Shown here in pieces: positions 1 to 8,845 of a stretch of DNA of 64,000 nucleotides (positions are counted from its first letter, which is position 1; each line of letters starts with the position of its first letter). The translations under genes and the position numbers were made by a program. The DNA is from an uncultured Saprospiraceae bacterium (GTDB taxonomy: Bacteria; Bacteroidota; Bacteroidia; Chitinophagales; Saprospiraceae). The notes below the pieces were generated by a model, which made no database searches, was not told the origin of the DNA, and saw nothing but the letters and a program-made list of their open reading frames with translations. The stretch is from contig CALFDU010000046.1 of NCBI GenBank assembly GCA_937950315.1, positions 16,602 to 80,601 of the forward strand. The letters are read 5' to 3'.

Positions 1-1355
1 TAACCCCATTTCTTATTCCATCCATATCCACCATGCTTGTAGGAGGGATTCTTTTTTCGCAGGCGCGAGCCGTGGATACCAACATAGGAAAGCGAGAAGG
101 ATATTTGATTGTGGTACTATCGTGGATATCTATTGCCTTGCTTTCTTCTTTACCATATTTTCTGATGGTTAAGAATTTGAGTTATCCTTCGGCATTGTTT
201 GAAAGTTTTTCTGGCTTAACGACTACTGGCGCTACCATCTTTAATGATATAGAATCCTTACAGAATAGTATTCTGATGTGGCGCAGTCTTACGCAATGGA
301 TAGGAGGTATGGGGATCATTGTCTTGACGGTGGCCATCTTTCCTCTTCTTGGTATTGGTGGTGTAGAATTATTTGTAGCGGAATCTCCAGGACCAACGAG
401 CAACAAAATTCATCCAAGGATCAAAGAGACTGCCAAGCGACTGTGGTTGATTTATGTTTCATTAAGCACAACCTTGATATTGATTTTAAAACTAGAAGGA
501 ATGTCTTGGTTTGATGCCTTGAATCATGGATTGACGACCATGGCTACGGGGGGATTTTCTACCAAAAATGCGAGCATAGCCCACTTTGATATTCCGCTGA
601 TCCAATACACCTTGATCCTATTTATGTTTATAGCGGGGATCAATTATACGCTGATCTACCTTGGATTGAAGGGCAAGTTTAAACATTTTTGGAAGAGCGA
701 TGAATTCAAGACATATCTGAGTTTTGTTCTTTTTTCAATTTTGTTTGTTATGGCTATTATCTTGATGAATACAGATGATGGCATAGAGAAGGCTTTCAGG
801 GATGCGAGTTTTCAAGTAATTTCATTGATTACGACCACAGGATATATTTCTGCAGATTATTCTGCATGGTCACCGACTGGGACATTGTTCTTTTTTGGGT
901 TGTTGTTCTGTGGTGCCTGTGCGGGATCAACCTCAGGAGGCATTAAATTTGTAAGGCACTTGGTGTTTGCTAAAAATACCTTATTAGAATTTAAGCGATT
1001 ATTACATCCCAATGCATTGATCAGAATTCGTCTAGATAATGAAATCGTAAGACCAAAAATATTGACACACATATTGGTATTTTTGTTGTTGTATTTATTT
1101 ACTTTTTTGTTTGGGACCGTGGTGATGTCCTTTATACTTTGTGAGTTTGAAAACCCTATATTGAGTGCTGCAGGTGCTGCCGCGACGAGTCTTGGAAATG
1201 TCGGTCCAGCGATTGGTGATTTGGGACCATTGGACAATTTCTCGCAGGTACCGGAATCTGGAAAAGTTTTTCTTTCGTTTTTAATGCTTGTAGGAAGGCT
1301 TGAGTTGTTTAGTGTCCTGATATTATTCACACCTACCTTCTGGAAAAGCGTATAA
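1..1355 (+). CDS. trkH: TrkH-family potassium uptake protein, 5' end outside the window
   Basis: Inner-membrane K+-translocating subunit of a Trk/Ktr system, which normally works with the NAD-binding peripheral protein TrkA. The frame is open back to base 3 without a stop, so the ATG at 33 is probably internal and the true start lies upstream; from that ATG 440 residues are visible, against about 480 for full-length TrkH. Repeated helix-P-loop-helix units are visible, with filter-like segments 'SGLTTTGAT', 'TTMATGGFST', 'SLITTTGYI' and 'TSLGNVGPA', four as expected for the family. The C-terminus, 'RLELFSVLILFTP', is complete and typical. The identification rests on these loops. trkA may lie upstream, outside the window. 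Confidence 0.93.
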   Translation, partial: TPFLIPSISTMLVGGILFSQARAVDTNIGKREGYLIVVLSWISIALLSSLPYFLMVKNLSYPSALFESFSGLTTTGATIFNDIESLQNSILMWRSLTQWIGGMGIIVLTVAIFPLLGIGGVELFVAESPGPTSNKIHPRIKETAKRLWLIYVSLSTTLILILKLEGMSWFDALNHGLTTMATGGFSTKNASIAHFDIPLIQYTLILFMFIAGINYTLIYLGLKGKFKHFWKSDEFKTYLSFVLFSILFVMAIILMNTDDGIEKAFRDASFQVISLITTTGYISADYSAWSPTGTLFFFGLLFCGACAGSTSGGIKFVRHLVFAKNTLLEFKRLLHPNALIRIRLDNEIVRPKILTHILVFLLLYLFTFLFGTVVMSFILCEFENPILSAAGAAATSLGNVGPAIGDLGPLDNFSQVPESGKVFLSFLMLVGRLELFSVLILFTPTFWKSV

Positions 1356-1367
1356 GCTCCTTTTTAA

Positions 1368-2069
1368 TTAAATGATATCGTATAAATCTTTGAGGGATTT
1401 TATTTCGTAATTTGGTTTGATATCGGGTGGACAAATCTCGTTGTTTGGATTCATCCAGCAAGATTTGATTCCGGCGCGTTGTGCTCCTAGAATATCAGAT
1501 CCTAGTGTATCACCTATTACAAGTATTTCTGACTTATCGGGAAAACCAGATTCTTTCAGACAGTGATCAAAGAATGCTTTTTGTGGTTTGGCAACACCCA
1601 TTTCATCAGAGACAAAAATGTTTTTGAAGTAGTGCTCCCATTTGCATTTTATAATGCGTGGTCGTTGCACTTCTTTCATTCCATTGGTTATAATGGTAGA
1701 AGTGTATCCATTCTTGTGTACATACTCCAACAACTCCTCTACCCCATCCACGAAAGACGGAAATTCCACAATGTATTTCAGGTAGATTCCATTTGCCGAA
1801 AGGCCATTAAAATCAAATCCGATATGATCAAAATAATTTTGGAAACGACTATGCTTCAATTCATCTTGCGTAATCTTTCCTTCCTCAAACAATTTCCACT
1901 CTACCTTATTTATTTTATTGTACACCGCATAACTATCTTCTTGCTCTTCCAAACCTATTTCCTTACACAAGGCAGAAAAAGCTTTGTGTGAAGAATTACT
2001 AAAGTGTAATAAGGTGTTGTCTAGATCAAACCATAAGTGCGGGTAGCGCATGTATTCGTAATTTGTCAT
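1368..2069 (-). CDS. HAD-family phosphatase, YjjG type (pyrimidine 5'-nucleotidase-like)
   Basis: A 233-residue HAD-superfamily hydrolase. Motif I is FDLDNT with nucleophile Asp15 and acid/base Asp17, motif II is 'IITNG', the motif III lysine lies in 'VAKPQKAFF', and motif IV is 'IGDTLGSDILGA'. A helical cap separates motifs I and II. Closest in style is YjjG, a house-cleaning 5'-nucleotidase acting on non-canonical pyrimidine nucleotides; the exact substrate is inference. The ATG overlaps the stop of the upstream DoxX-like gene in an ATGA arrangement, so the two are probably translationally coupled. A second ATG six codons in (residue 7) is an alternative start. Confidence 0.85.
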   Translation of the reverse strand: MTNYEYMRYPHLWFDLDNTLLHFSNSSHKAFSALCKEIGLEEQEDSYAVYNKINKVEWKLFEEGKITQDELKHSRFQNYFDHIGFDFNGLSANGIYLKYIVEFPSFVDGVEELLEYVHKNGYTSTIITNGMKEVQRPRIIKCKWEHYFKNIFVSDEMGVAKPQKAFFDHCLKESGFPDKSEILVIGDTLGSDILGAQRAGIKSCWMNPNNEICPPDIKPNYEIKSLKDLYDII

Positions 2070-2485
2070 TTAGGTAATCTCATTACGTGAACGAGTCGTT
2101 TTATACTAAATCTACCTGCGCCATTGGCAATCAAAAGCAAGAGGGCTGATACAACGGCCATATTTCTCATAAAATACAAACCATGTAATCTTCTCATTGC
2201 TTCATCCGCTTCGTTCCAAAAATCGTAAACGATGAAAGTAAACGGTATCCAATAAAGCAATAAGAGAAATCCACCAAATTTGGCCAAATATCCTAGGGCA
2301 ACCAAAACGGCTCCCAGTACTAATACTACGATTAGACCGGATAAGACTAAGTCTTGTCTCCATGTTATGCCATAGGCTGTCATGGTATCTTTTGTCTCTG
2401 AAAAGTAGAAAATGCTGTCAATTGCCTCAAACATGAACATGAATGCTATGAAAAAACGGGCAATTAGGTCAACAATATCTTTCAT
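2066..2485 (-). CDS. DoxX-like small integral membrane protein
   Basis: A 139-residue protein with four predicted membrane helices at about residues 5-25, 48-68, 70-90 and 105-123. The N-terminal 'RFFIAFMFMFEAIDSIFYF' and the loop carrying 'FMRNMAVVSALLL' resemble the DoxX/DoxD-like family. Members are inner-membrane proteins, some associated with redox or thiol stress complexes, but most have no defined biochemical role, and none can be assigned here. It is the first gene of a two-gene reverse unit and overlaps the YjjG-type phosphatase gene by four bases. Confidence 0.72.
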   Translation of the reverse strand: MKDIVDLIARFFIAFMFMFEAIDSIFYFSETKDTMTAYGITWRQDLVLSGLIVVLVLGAVLVALGYLAKFGGFLLLLYWIPFTFIVYDFWNEADEAMRRLHGLYFMRNMAVVSALLLLIANGAGRFSIKRLVHVMRLPK

Positions 2486-2958
2486 ACAAATAGGAATTCT
2501 AGCTTGAATTAGTTGCGGAAGATACTACAATCCGTGATTTCCAATGAAAGAAAGTGATTGATTGACCAACGTTTGGTGTTAAACTGCACGTCTATAAGGA
2601 TAAGAAAAACACAGGTTCACAAAGGTGGATCGAACGAAATAAGCGGAAACCTCTATAAAACTATGGAAAACTCCGTTTTTCGGCTATTTAAGATTATTTA
2701 GTTATACTTTATGCTTATCCTCAAACCAATATGCATTTCCATAAAGATTTAATCTGAAAAGTAGCTGAATTCTTGACTGATGGTACCTTTTTTAAGGGTT
2801 TTACTAATTATTAAGCGCTTTTTTGAAAGAAAATTGTAATCCTTATAACTGAAATTAAGAGGTACCATCGTCAAGAAATTGTTTTTGAAGACATGTATTC
2901 AAATAATATTCATGATTTGAATAGAGTTTGGATAAAGTAATACTATTTTAGTAGTGAT
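2486..2958. other. 473-base spacer between divergent genes
   Basis: No convincing gene is visible on either strand. The left part should hold the promoter of the reverse DoxX/YjjG unit and the right part that of the ECF sigma gene, but no clear pair of TTG and TAnnTTTG boxes could be fixed. The one clear structure is the long inverted repeat at 2768-2880, described separately. Confidence 0.6.
2768..2880. repeat. Imperfect inverted repeat, ~21-base arms, 71-base loop, upstream of sigma factor
   Basis: The arm at 2768-2788 contains TTCTTGACTGATGGTACCT and the arm at 2860-2880 is its near-perfect reverse complement (AGGTACCATCG then TCAAGAA), differing by one inserted base in each arm. The 71-base interval is AT-rich and adds partial pairing just inside the arms. 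The repeat ends about 78 bases before the sigma-factor ATG. It could be a structured leader, a pair of operator half-sites that loop DNA, or a remnant of a small mobile element. No U-tract follows, so it is not a terminator. Confidence 0.6.
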
Positions 2959-3513
2959 ATGAAGTTCCTAAAGCGAAAAAATAACGATTACCGAGAGCTG
3001 GTACAGAAATGTGCGAGCAACGACCGTAAGGCGCAGGAAGCTCTGTATAAAGAGTTTTTCCCGGTGATGGAACGCATGATTAGGAGACATACCACCGACA
3101 AAGACCAATTGATTGATATCCTTAACAATGGATTCCTTAAAGTCTTTCAAAAAATAGAATTTTATAGTTTTCAAGGGTCCTTCGAAGGTTGGATCAGAAA
3201 AATAATTTATCACTCAATGTGTGATTATTTTAGAAAACACTCAAAGGATATAAGGTTTATGGTGTTTGGAGACATTCAACCTGATACAGTATCAGGGAAA
3301 AACCAACATAAACTTCATTTCCAAGATTTAATGAGAATGGTTGATACATTGCCAGAAAGACACCATAAAGTGTTTTATATGTACGCCATTGAAGGATATA
3401 AGCACCAAGAGATAGGTGATGCTTTGAAAATAAGTGTCAATACTAGTAAGTGGTACTTATCAGAAGCGAGAAAAAAATTACAACAGAACTTTAAAGCCGA
3501 GTTATATATATGA
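2959..3513 (+). CDS. ECF-type RNA polymerase sigma factor
   Basis: A 184-residue sigma-70 family ECF factor. Region 2 covers about residues 25-95, with 'DILNNGFLKVFQKI' for core binding and 'FEGWIRKIIYHSMCDYFRK' for -10 recognition. Region 4 covers about 128-180, with 'LPERHHKVFYMYAIEGYKHQEIGDAL' leading into a helix-turn-helix. It directs RNA polymerase to a specific regulon. The stop overlaps the ATG of the next gene (ATGA), so the pair is translationally coupled, as usual for sigma and its cognate regulator. The ATG at 2959 is the natural start; the spacer upstream carries an inverted repeat that may influence expression. Confidence 0.92.
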   Translation: MKFLKRKNNDYRELVQKCASNDRKAQEALYKEFFPVMERMIRRHTTDKDQLIDILNNGFLKVFQKIEFYSFQGSFEGWIRKIIYHSMCDYFRKHSKDIRFMVFGDIQPDTVSGKNQHKLHFQDLMRMVDTLPERHHKVFYMYAIEGYKHQEIGDALKISVNTSKWYLSEARKKLQQNFKAELYI

Positions 3514-4700
3514 AGTATTCAAATGGGGACCTGATGAACGAGGGATGGGCTTCAATGGAGACACTTCTTAATAAAGAAATGCCTACATCAAATAAGAAAG
3601 ACTACAACTACTGGTTGATTGGTCTTTTTGTGGTATTTGCATTTGTTGTTGGATTGGTGACTGGCTCGCAGATACCAACCAAGACAGCGACGGCTGAATT
3701 GATTAAAGAAGAAGTGATCAACTTGAAGCCAGCAAAAGATATTTCTAGTATTTTGGCTCCTCAATCAGAAACAAACAAAAGTACGCTTTCTGCTACCACA
3801 CAGTCGAGCACTTCATCGGCTCTTATTAACAAAGTGAGTTTCAACAGCGACCCATCTGCACAAGAAAATACATCCAACCCAATAAGTCTGGTTAATCATA
3901 GCAAAACAAACAATAGAGAAACGGTTGTATCTAAAATGAATCAGTCTCCTAATCCTATGGTGATTGAGACAGAATCTAGTAAGATTGACCCTTCTATCGC
4001 TTTCGCAAATGTTGCCAATGCTAGTTTGAATAATGTAAGCTTGATCGGAATGATTCCTTTTAAGAAAATGGTTTCAAATGGACTCTCAGCATCATACTTA
4101 CCTAGGAATTCAAGCAAAGCAAAACAAAAGACCAACTGGGTTTTAGGTTTGGGTCTTAGCACGGGTATCAATGTAGATAGAAATACAAAAGTACTTTCAC
4201 TGAATACTGACTGGATGTATAGAATAGGAAAACAAAATGCAATCGGTGTTCAGTTCTTATATTCTGCGGAAGATGAATTTGGATTTTTCAACAGCAATGA
4301 AAATCCTGCGCCACCGGCATCAGTGAGACCAGATCCAAAAGAAGAAGGAACAGGAAGAAATCCAATAAGAAATCTTACTCCTAATTCGAGACAATATAGA
4401 TTTGCTACAGGTCTTGTTATTCAGCAAGAAGTTGGATATAGATTCTATTCTAATTTTGCATTTGGAATCGACATGTTACAGAACTCTTACTCTGAGGATG
4501 TACAATTGAAGTCATTGACCAATGTATCAGATATTCAATACCACTTCGGAGGTTATACTTCAGTTGCGATCGGATACAGGTTGTCGAACTTGGTAAATCT
4601 TGAAATCAGCGGAACGAAAAGTATGTTGATCCAAGATGCTGGTATCTACAAAACTGGAAATTCTGACCACATTGTTGGTGGCTTGAAAATTAGTTTTTAG
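3510..4700 (+). CDS. Anti-sigma-like protein fused to an outer-membrane beta-barrel domain
   Basis: A 396-residue protein overlapping the sigma gene by four bases. Residues 1-33 look cytoplasmic and carry 'EGWASMETLLNKEMP', resembling the short sigma-binding N-termini of Bacteroidota anti-sigma factors. A single membrane helix spans about 34-53, followed by a Ser/Thr/Asn-rich linker of about 150 residues. From about 207 to the end alternating beta-strands follow ('NWVLGLGLSTGINV' to the terminal 'HIVGGLKISF'), ending in phenylalanine like outer-membrane barrels. There is no cleavable signal peptide. If both parts are real, one chain would run from cytoplasm to outer membrane. The anti-sigma role is inferred from position and the N-terminal motif. 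Confidence 0.72.
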   Translation: MKYSNGDLMNEGWASMETLLNKEMPTSNKKDYNYWLIGLFVVFAFVVGLVTGSQIPTKTATAELIKEEVINLKPAKDISSILAPQSETNKSTLSATTQSSTSSALINKVSFNSDPSAQENTSNPISLVNHSKTNNRETVVSKMNQSPNPMVIETESSKIDPSIAFANVANASLNNVSLIGMIPFKKMVSNGLSASYLPRNSSKAKQKTNWVLGLGLSTGINVDRNTKVLSLNTDWMYRIGKQNAIGVQFLYSAEDEFGFFNSNENPAPPASVRPDPKEEGTGRNPIRNLTPNSRQYRFATGLVIQQEVGYRFYSNFAFGIDMLQNSYSEDVQLKSLTNVSDIQYHFGGYTSVAIGYRLSNLVNLEISGTKSMLIQDAGIYKTGNSDHIVGGLKISF

Positions 4701-5269
4701 TATTGGATCACGGCAAAGCCAATGTGACTATTTCCCGTAATTTTATCTATTAATAATTCACGTACTTTGGACGTACCATTACAAGTGTTTGTATCACATA
4801 GATATGATCCTCCGGCTAGTCTGATGTTTCCATATTTACCTGGTGCTGTAAGCTCCCAAATATTTCCCAAAATATTTACTTGATCGATGGGTAAGATTGT
4901 ATTGCTCGCAAAATTAATGGGACGTGTATCTAAATTTGCCAGTTGCCAATAGTTATCATAATCTGGAATTTTTTGATTACTCCATTCCGCATAGGCCAAA
5001 GCATCCTTGTAACTTACCTGGGTAACCGGATCGTGTGATTGCGCTTCCACTCTGCCAGTAGGACAACGCCAGTCGATACCTGATAAAATTTCGTAATTAA
5101 TAATATCAGTCTGCACAAAACTCCACCCAAAAGTTTCTGCATCTGTCACGTAATTTGTTTCTTCTACAAACCGAGCAAACTCTTCCACGGTAACTTGATG
5201 CAGTGAGGCTTCTTTACAAGAAGCAAATAACACCACCAGAATGATATAAAAGCTAAAAATTCTAAACAT
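4697..5269 (-). CDS. Miniature FGE-sulfatase-domain lipoprotein (SUMF1-like)
   Basis: A 190-residue protein with a lipoprotein signal ending 'LFASC' (Cys18), so exported and lipidated. The rest matches the C-terminal part of the formylglycine-generating-enzyme fold: 'PVTQVSYKDALAYAEW' (about 81-96), 'NILGNIWELT' (132-141) and 'LAGGSYLC' with Cys158 and Cys163. Those cysteines have the C-x4-C spacing of the catalytic pair of true FGE (human Cys336/Cys341). Genuine FGEs are around 300 residues, so much of the fold is missing. It shares an operon with a sulfatase carrying a CxPSR site, so a maturation role is possible. FGE-like lipoproteins such as GldK/GldJ are non-enzymatic, so catalysis is unproven. 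It overlaps the upstream gene by eight bases. Confidence 0.78.
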   Translation of the reverse strand: MFRIFSFYIILVVLFASCKEASLHQVTVEEFARFVEETNYVTDAETFGWSFVQTDIINYEILSGIDWRCPTGRVEAQSHDPVTQVSYKDALAYAEWSNQKIPDYDNYWQLANLDTRPINFASNTILPIDQVNILGNIWELTAPGKYGNIRLAGGSYLCDTNTCNGTSKVRELLIDKITGNSHIGFAVIQY

Positions 5270-6650
5270 CTAATACCTTTCCTGGATTTAATAAACCTTT
5301 AGGGTCAAAGGTTATTTTTAAAGTTTTCATCAAGGTTATTTCTTCTTCGGTTCTGCACAAAGGCAAATATTTTTTCTTATGTAAGCCAATACCATGCTCT
5401 GCAGAAACAGACCCTTTCAACTCCGTGAGAGGGTTATAGACAATATCATTGATTGCATTTCTTAATGGTTTTTCATTGTGGTCTTTTGCCACGATAAAAT
5501 GAATATTCCCATCGGCAAGATGGCCAAATGGATAAGCCGCATGCACTCCTTCCAATGCATTCAACGCTGCTTCTGCTTTATCCACATAATCACCCAATTC
5601 ATTAATCGGCGCACTCACATCAAAGTGATGATCCACATTTCCTTGCTCCGCCAATATCTTTACGTCTTCGCGGATAGTCCAGAACCATGAAAGATCTGAT
5701 TCTGTGTGTGCTATCACGGCATCTTTGGCATTGTCATTAAGAATGGTTTCTTCAATGAGATCTTGCAACTTTTGTCTATCAGTGTCTTGATCAGCACCCA
5801 GTGATTCTACGAGCACATAATACTTAAAACCATGAGGAATAGGCGGACGGTTATGAGCATTGGGTCCCGTCATCACCTCATAGCTAGCTCTCCAGATTAC
5901 TTCAAATCCAGACAACGCTCCTGCCAATCCACGATCAATAAATTTCATGAATGCCACCAACTTTTGGTAATCATCGAAAGCAAGAAAGGCCGAATTTCTA
6001 CTCTTTGGCGCTTCTACCAATTTTAAAACTGCTTTGGTTACGATACCTAAGGTCCCTTCTGAACCAACAAAAATCTGCTTCAGGTCATAGGCTGAATTGT
6101 CTTTGATGATCTTCTTCAAGGAGTTGATTACTTTACCATCCATCAACACCGCTTCGACGCCAAGCACCAAGGATCTAGTCATACCAAATCGCAATACTCT
6201 TAATCCTCCAGCATTGGTAGAAATACATCCGCCAATCTGCGCAGAACCTTTGGCCCCAAAATTCAATGGGAACAGTAATTCTTTATCCGCTGCTGCTTCC
6301 TGAATGTTTTGAAGTATGACACCTGACTGAACTGTCATGGTTCTACTTACTTCATCAATTTCTTCTATCTGATTGAGGCGTTCCATGGATATGACAACTT
6401 CCTCTCCGGTTGTTTCTGTAGAGCCCACCAGATTGGTAAGACCGCCAAACACAATGATCGATTGATTGTAATCACTACAAATCTTACAGATCGTCGATAC
6501 ATCTTCAGTATTCATAGGCAGGGTTACTGCCTTGGCATTCAACCCTTCTCCCATATGCCAGATATGGTAATGCCGTTCTCTCACATCTTCCCCAAGCAAG
6601 ACTTTTTCAGCACCCAAAGCTTCAATCAATTTTTCTACAACGTCGGACAT
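5262..6650 (-). CDS. FAD-linked oxidoreductase, GlcD / D-2-hydroxyacid dehydrogenase family
   Basis: A 462-residue flavoprotein of the FAD_binding_4 plus FAD-oxidase_C type. The FAD-binding domain (about 35-215) shows 'IIVFGGLTNLVGST', 'GAKGSAQIGGCISTNAGG' and 'FVGSEGTLGIVT', motifs that hold the FAD pyrophosphate. The C-terminal domain (about 220-462) includes 'HLADGNIHF' with the metal-binding histidine, 'SAEHGIGLHKKKYL' and the family-typical end 'DPKGLLNPGKVLDV'. Members oxidise D-lactate, glycolate or D-2-hydroxyglutarate and pass electrons to quinone or a partner; the substrate cannot be told here. The protein has no signal peptide and is cytoplasmic. It lies 48 bases downstream of the sulfatase and overlaps the FGE-like gene. 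Confidence 0.9.
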   Translation of the reverse strand: MSDVVEKLIEALGAEKVLLGEDVRERHYHIWHMGEGLNAKAVTLPMNTEDVSTICKICSDYNQSIIVFGGLTNLVGSTETTGEEVVISMERLNQIEEIDEVSRTMTVQSGVILQNIQEAAADKELLFPLNFGAKGSAQIGGCISTNAGGLRVLRFGMTRSLVLGVEAVLMDGKVINSLKKIIKDNSAYDLKQIFVGSEGTLGIVTKAVLKLVEAPKSRNSAFLAFDDYQKLVAFMKFIDRGLAGALSGFEVIWRASYEVMTGPNAHNRPPIPHGFKYYVLVESLGADQDTDRQKLQDLIEETILNDNAKDAVIAHTESDLSWFWTIREDVKILAEQGNVDHHFDVSAPINELGDYVDKAEAALNALEGVHAAYPFGHLADGNIHFIVAKDHNEKPLRNAINDIVYNPLTELKGSVSAEHGIGLHKKKYLPLCRTEEEITLMKTLKITFDPKGLLNPGKVLDV

Positions 6651-6698
6651 ATCTTTCTTAATTATACACTCAAAACTACTGAAAAGAATCCAAAGGGC

Positions 6699-8363
6699 TT
6701 ATTGATTTTCTTTATATGGATTAAGTGATTCCGTATCATCGGGGTAAACGACTTTATATTTTTCTTTATAGTTTCTCCACGCGACCATCATCTCGTTTAC
6801 TTTCTGTGGTAAGGCCTCACTTAAGTCATTTTTTTCACCAGGATCGTCTTTTATATTGTATAGGCCAAATTTGGATTCGTCTGATGGATTTTCTTGATTG
6901 AATAGCTTAAAATCTCCTTGTAGCACACTGGCCATTCCTTGAAAATCATCCACAAAAAATGCTTCTTCAGAATGCACTTTCACTTTCTCACCTTGTAACG
7001 CTTGCGCAAATGTTTTACCCAGTAATGGAGGATAATCTTTCCCTTCAAAATTTTCATCGTATTCCAGATTACATAAATTTAGAATAGTCGGAGCCAGATC
7101 TGTGATATGTAGGAACTGATTGTCTATTTTTTGATGAACAACATTGGGTCCTGAAATTACCAACGGGGCCCTTACTCCACCTTCTGCTAAGTAGCCTTTG
7201 TAATAACTATACGGAGACATCCCTGCTTGCGCCCATTGCGGGCCATAGGCAACAAAAGAAGTAGGGTTCCCCATATTGTCTATCTGATTATCATACGTGT
7301 CGCGCAAAAATCCACCAATTGGGTGGTTGTAAAAATCCAAGAAATCAGCTCCATTGTCAGACATAAATACCACGATTGTATTCTCAAGTTTGTTCTTCTC
7401 TCGCAGACCTGCAAGCAATCGACCAATATCCGAATCCAAGTGATCCAACATGGCAGCATACAACTCCATTTTCCTTTCTTCTTCTTTCTGCTCGTGTTCT
7501 GATAATTCGCTCCAAGGCTTTATGTGTAATAGGCCCTCAGGTAGGTTTATTTTTGGATTGGTAATTCCTTTTTTCTGTGAGGATTTCAATCTTTGCGCCC
7601 TTAGTGATTCGTAACCTTGGCTGTATTGTCCTTTATATTTTTCCTTATGAGAAAATGGCGGTTGCAAAGGCCAATGTGGTGCTGTATAAGAAGCAACAGC
7701 AAAAAAAGGTCTATCATCATCGTCTGTCTCTATGAATGCTAGTACTTCATCGGTATAAACTGTGGTAGAAAATTTGCCTTCAGGCCAAGTAGCCTTTTTA
7801 CCATTCCTTCTAAAGATGGATTTTTCTCCGTCAAATTTACTTAATCCTAAACCTATGCCGTTCCAGTGATTTGAAGCTCCTTGCATTAATACAAAACTTT
7901 GGTCAAAACCTTGAGACGATGGATCAGATTCTTGGGATTTACCAAGATGCCATTTCCCAGCAAAGAAGGTTTTATAATTGTTCTTCTGAAGAATTCTAGG
8001 AAAGGCCAACACCCGACTAGATAACTCATTTTCATAGCCCCACTTGCCTTCATAAAATGTTCCTCTTACATCACGTTGTCTTCCCCATCCTGCTAGATGG
8101 TGTTCTTGCCCTGTAAAAAGCATGGCTCTTGATGGTGCACACATGGCGCCAGTATGAAAGTTGGTAAATAACATTCCGGTTGCTGCTAAGGAATCAATGG
8201 TCGGTGTGTTGATTTCACCGCCGTAACAACCGAGATCAGTATACCCAAGATCATCCGCAATGATGAGTAAGATGTTTGGTTTTACAGCTGCGGTTTCTTC
8301 TTGTTGATTACAACCGAAAAATAAAAAAATGGCAAAAAGTATTATGATGCGATAAATGCTCAT
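6699..8363 (-). CDS. Secreted sulfatase lipoprotein (S1 family, formylglycine type)
   Basis: A 554-residue sulfatase. The signal ends in lipobox 'LFFGC' (Cys18), predicting a periplasmic or surface lipoprotein. 'NILLIIADDLGYTDLG' at about 30-45 supplies metal-binding Asp37/Asp38. 'CAPSRAMLFTGQ' starts at Cys75, the residue converted to formylglycine in the CxPSR sulfatase motif. 'FAGKWHLGK' and 'FMSDNGAD' add further active-site residues. It hydrolyses sulfate esters, probably on polysaccharide, glycan or small aryl substrates; the target is unknown. It overlaps the upstream Dabb gene through ATGA, and the same operon encodes an FGE-like protein with a conserved cysteine pair. Confidence 0.95.
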   Translation of the reverse strand: MSIYRIIILFAIFLFFGCNQQEETAAVKPNILLIIADDLGYTDLGCYGGEINTPTIDSLAATGMLFTNFHTGAMCAPSRAMLFTGQEHHLAGWGRQRDVRGTFYEGKWGYENELSSRVLAFPRILQKNNYKTFFAGKWHLGKSQESDPSSQGFDQSFVLMQGASNHWNGIGLGLSKFDGEKSIFRRNGKKATWPEGKFSTTVYTDEVLAFIETDDDDRPFFAVASYTAPHWPLQPPFSHKEKYKGQYSQGYESLRAQRLKSSQKKGITNPKINLPEGLLHIKPWSELSEHEQKEEERKMELYAAMLDHLDSDIGRLLAGLREKNKLENTIVVFMSDNGADFLDFYNHPIGGFLRDTYDNQIDNMGNPTSFVAYGPQWAQAGMSPYSYYKGYLAEGGVRAPLVISGPNVVHQKIDNQFLHITDLAPTILNLCNLEYDENFEGKDYPPLLGKTFAQALQGEKVKVHSEEAFFVDDFQGMASVLQGDFKLFNQENPSDESKFGLYNIKDDPGEKNDLSEALPQKVNEMMVAWRNYKEKYKVVYPDDTESLNPYKENQ

Positions 8364-8845
8364 TGGACGAGATAATCGTAGGTCACAGGTGGTTTGGCCA
8401 AAAAAGGACTCAGCAACTCTCTTACACGGATATGCTCAGCACTTTTTTGATACGCATAATAGTTGGTCTTCTTTTGAAAACGCATTTCAAAATTTATCTC
8501 TCTATTGGACAAGGTGTTTTCATCTTCCATATCTTCAAATCTTCCTACTTCAAAATCATTGACTCCAGGAATATCGCCTAGGGTTTTAATTTCCTTGAGC
8601 AAGTATTGAAATTGCTTTTCAGAAATTTCATCTTTCACATCAAGAAATACATAGTGAATCAAATGATTGGTTCGATTTGCGTTTCGATCTTGTTTTTTTA
8701 TTTGCGCAAGCAAATCACTATTTTCTCTTTTCAGTGTTTCTAACTCCTCCGTAATGCTGGTCAATGCTGCCTGCATTTTTTCATCCTTACATGATGTCAA
8801 ACTCAACAATGACAAGATGCAGATTATCAATATTCCTTTATTCAT
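8360..8845 (-). CDS. Lipoprotein with Dabb (stress-responsive alpha/beta-barrel) domain
   Basis: A 161-residue protein with lipobox 'SLTSC' (Cys19), a short coiled-coil-like segment at about 28-55 ('ITEELETLKRENSDLLAQI') and a C-terminal ferredoxin-like Dabb domain from about 60. Typical Dabb features are the start 'LIHYVFLDVKDEISE', the middle 'IPGVNDFEVGRFE', the strand 'NFEMRFQKKTNYYAYQ', and the end 'PPVTYDYLV'. Dabb proteins dimerise into small barrels; most have no known reaction. A lipid-anchored form with a coiled coil is less common. It sits between the DinB-like gene (eight-base overlap) and the sulfatase (four-base overlap), so it is co-translated with them. Confidence 0.78.
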   Translation of the reverse strand: MNKGILIICILSLLSLTSCKDEKMQAALTSITEELETLKRENSDLLAQIKKQDRNANRTNHLIHYVFLDVKDEISEKQFQYLLKEIKTLGDIPGVNDFEVGRFEDMEDENTLSNREINFEMRFQKKTNYYAYQKSAEHIRVRELLSPFLAKPPVTYDYLVQ

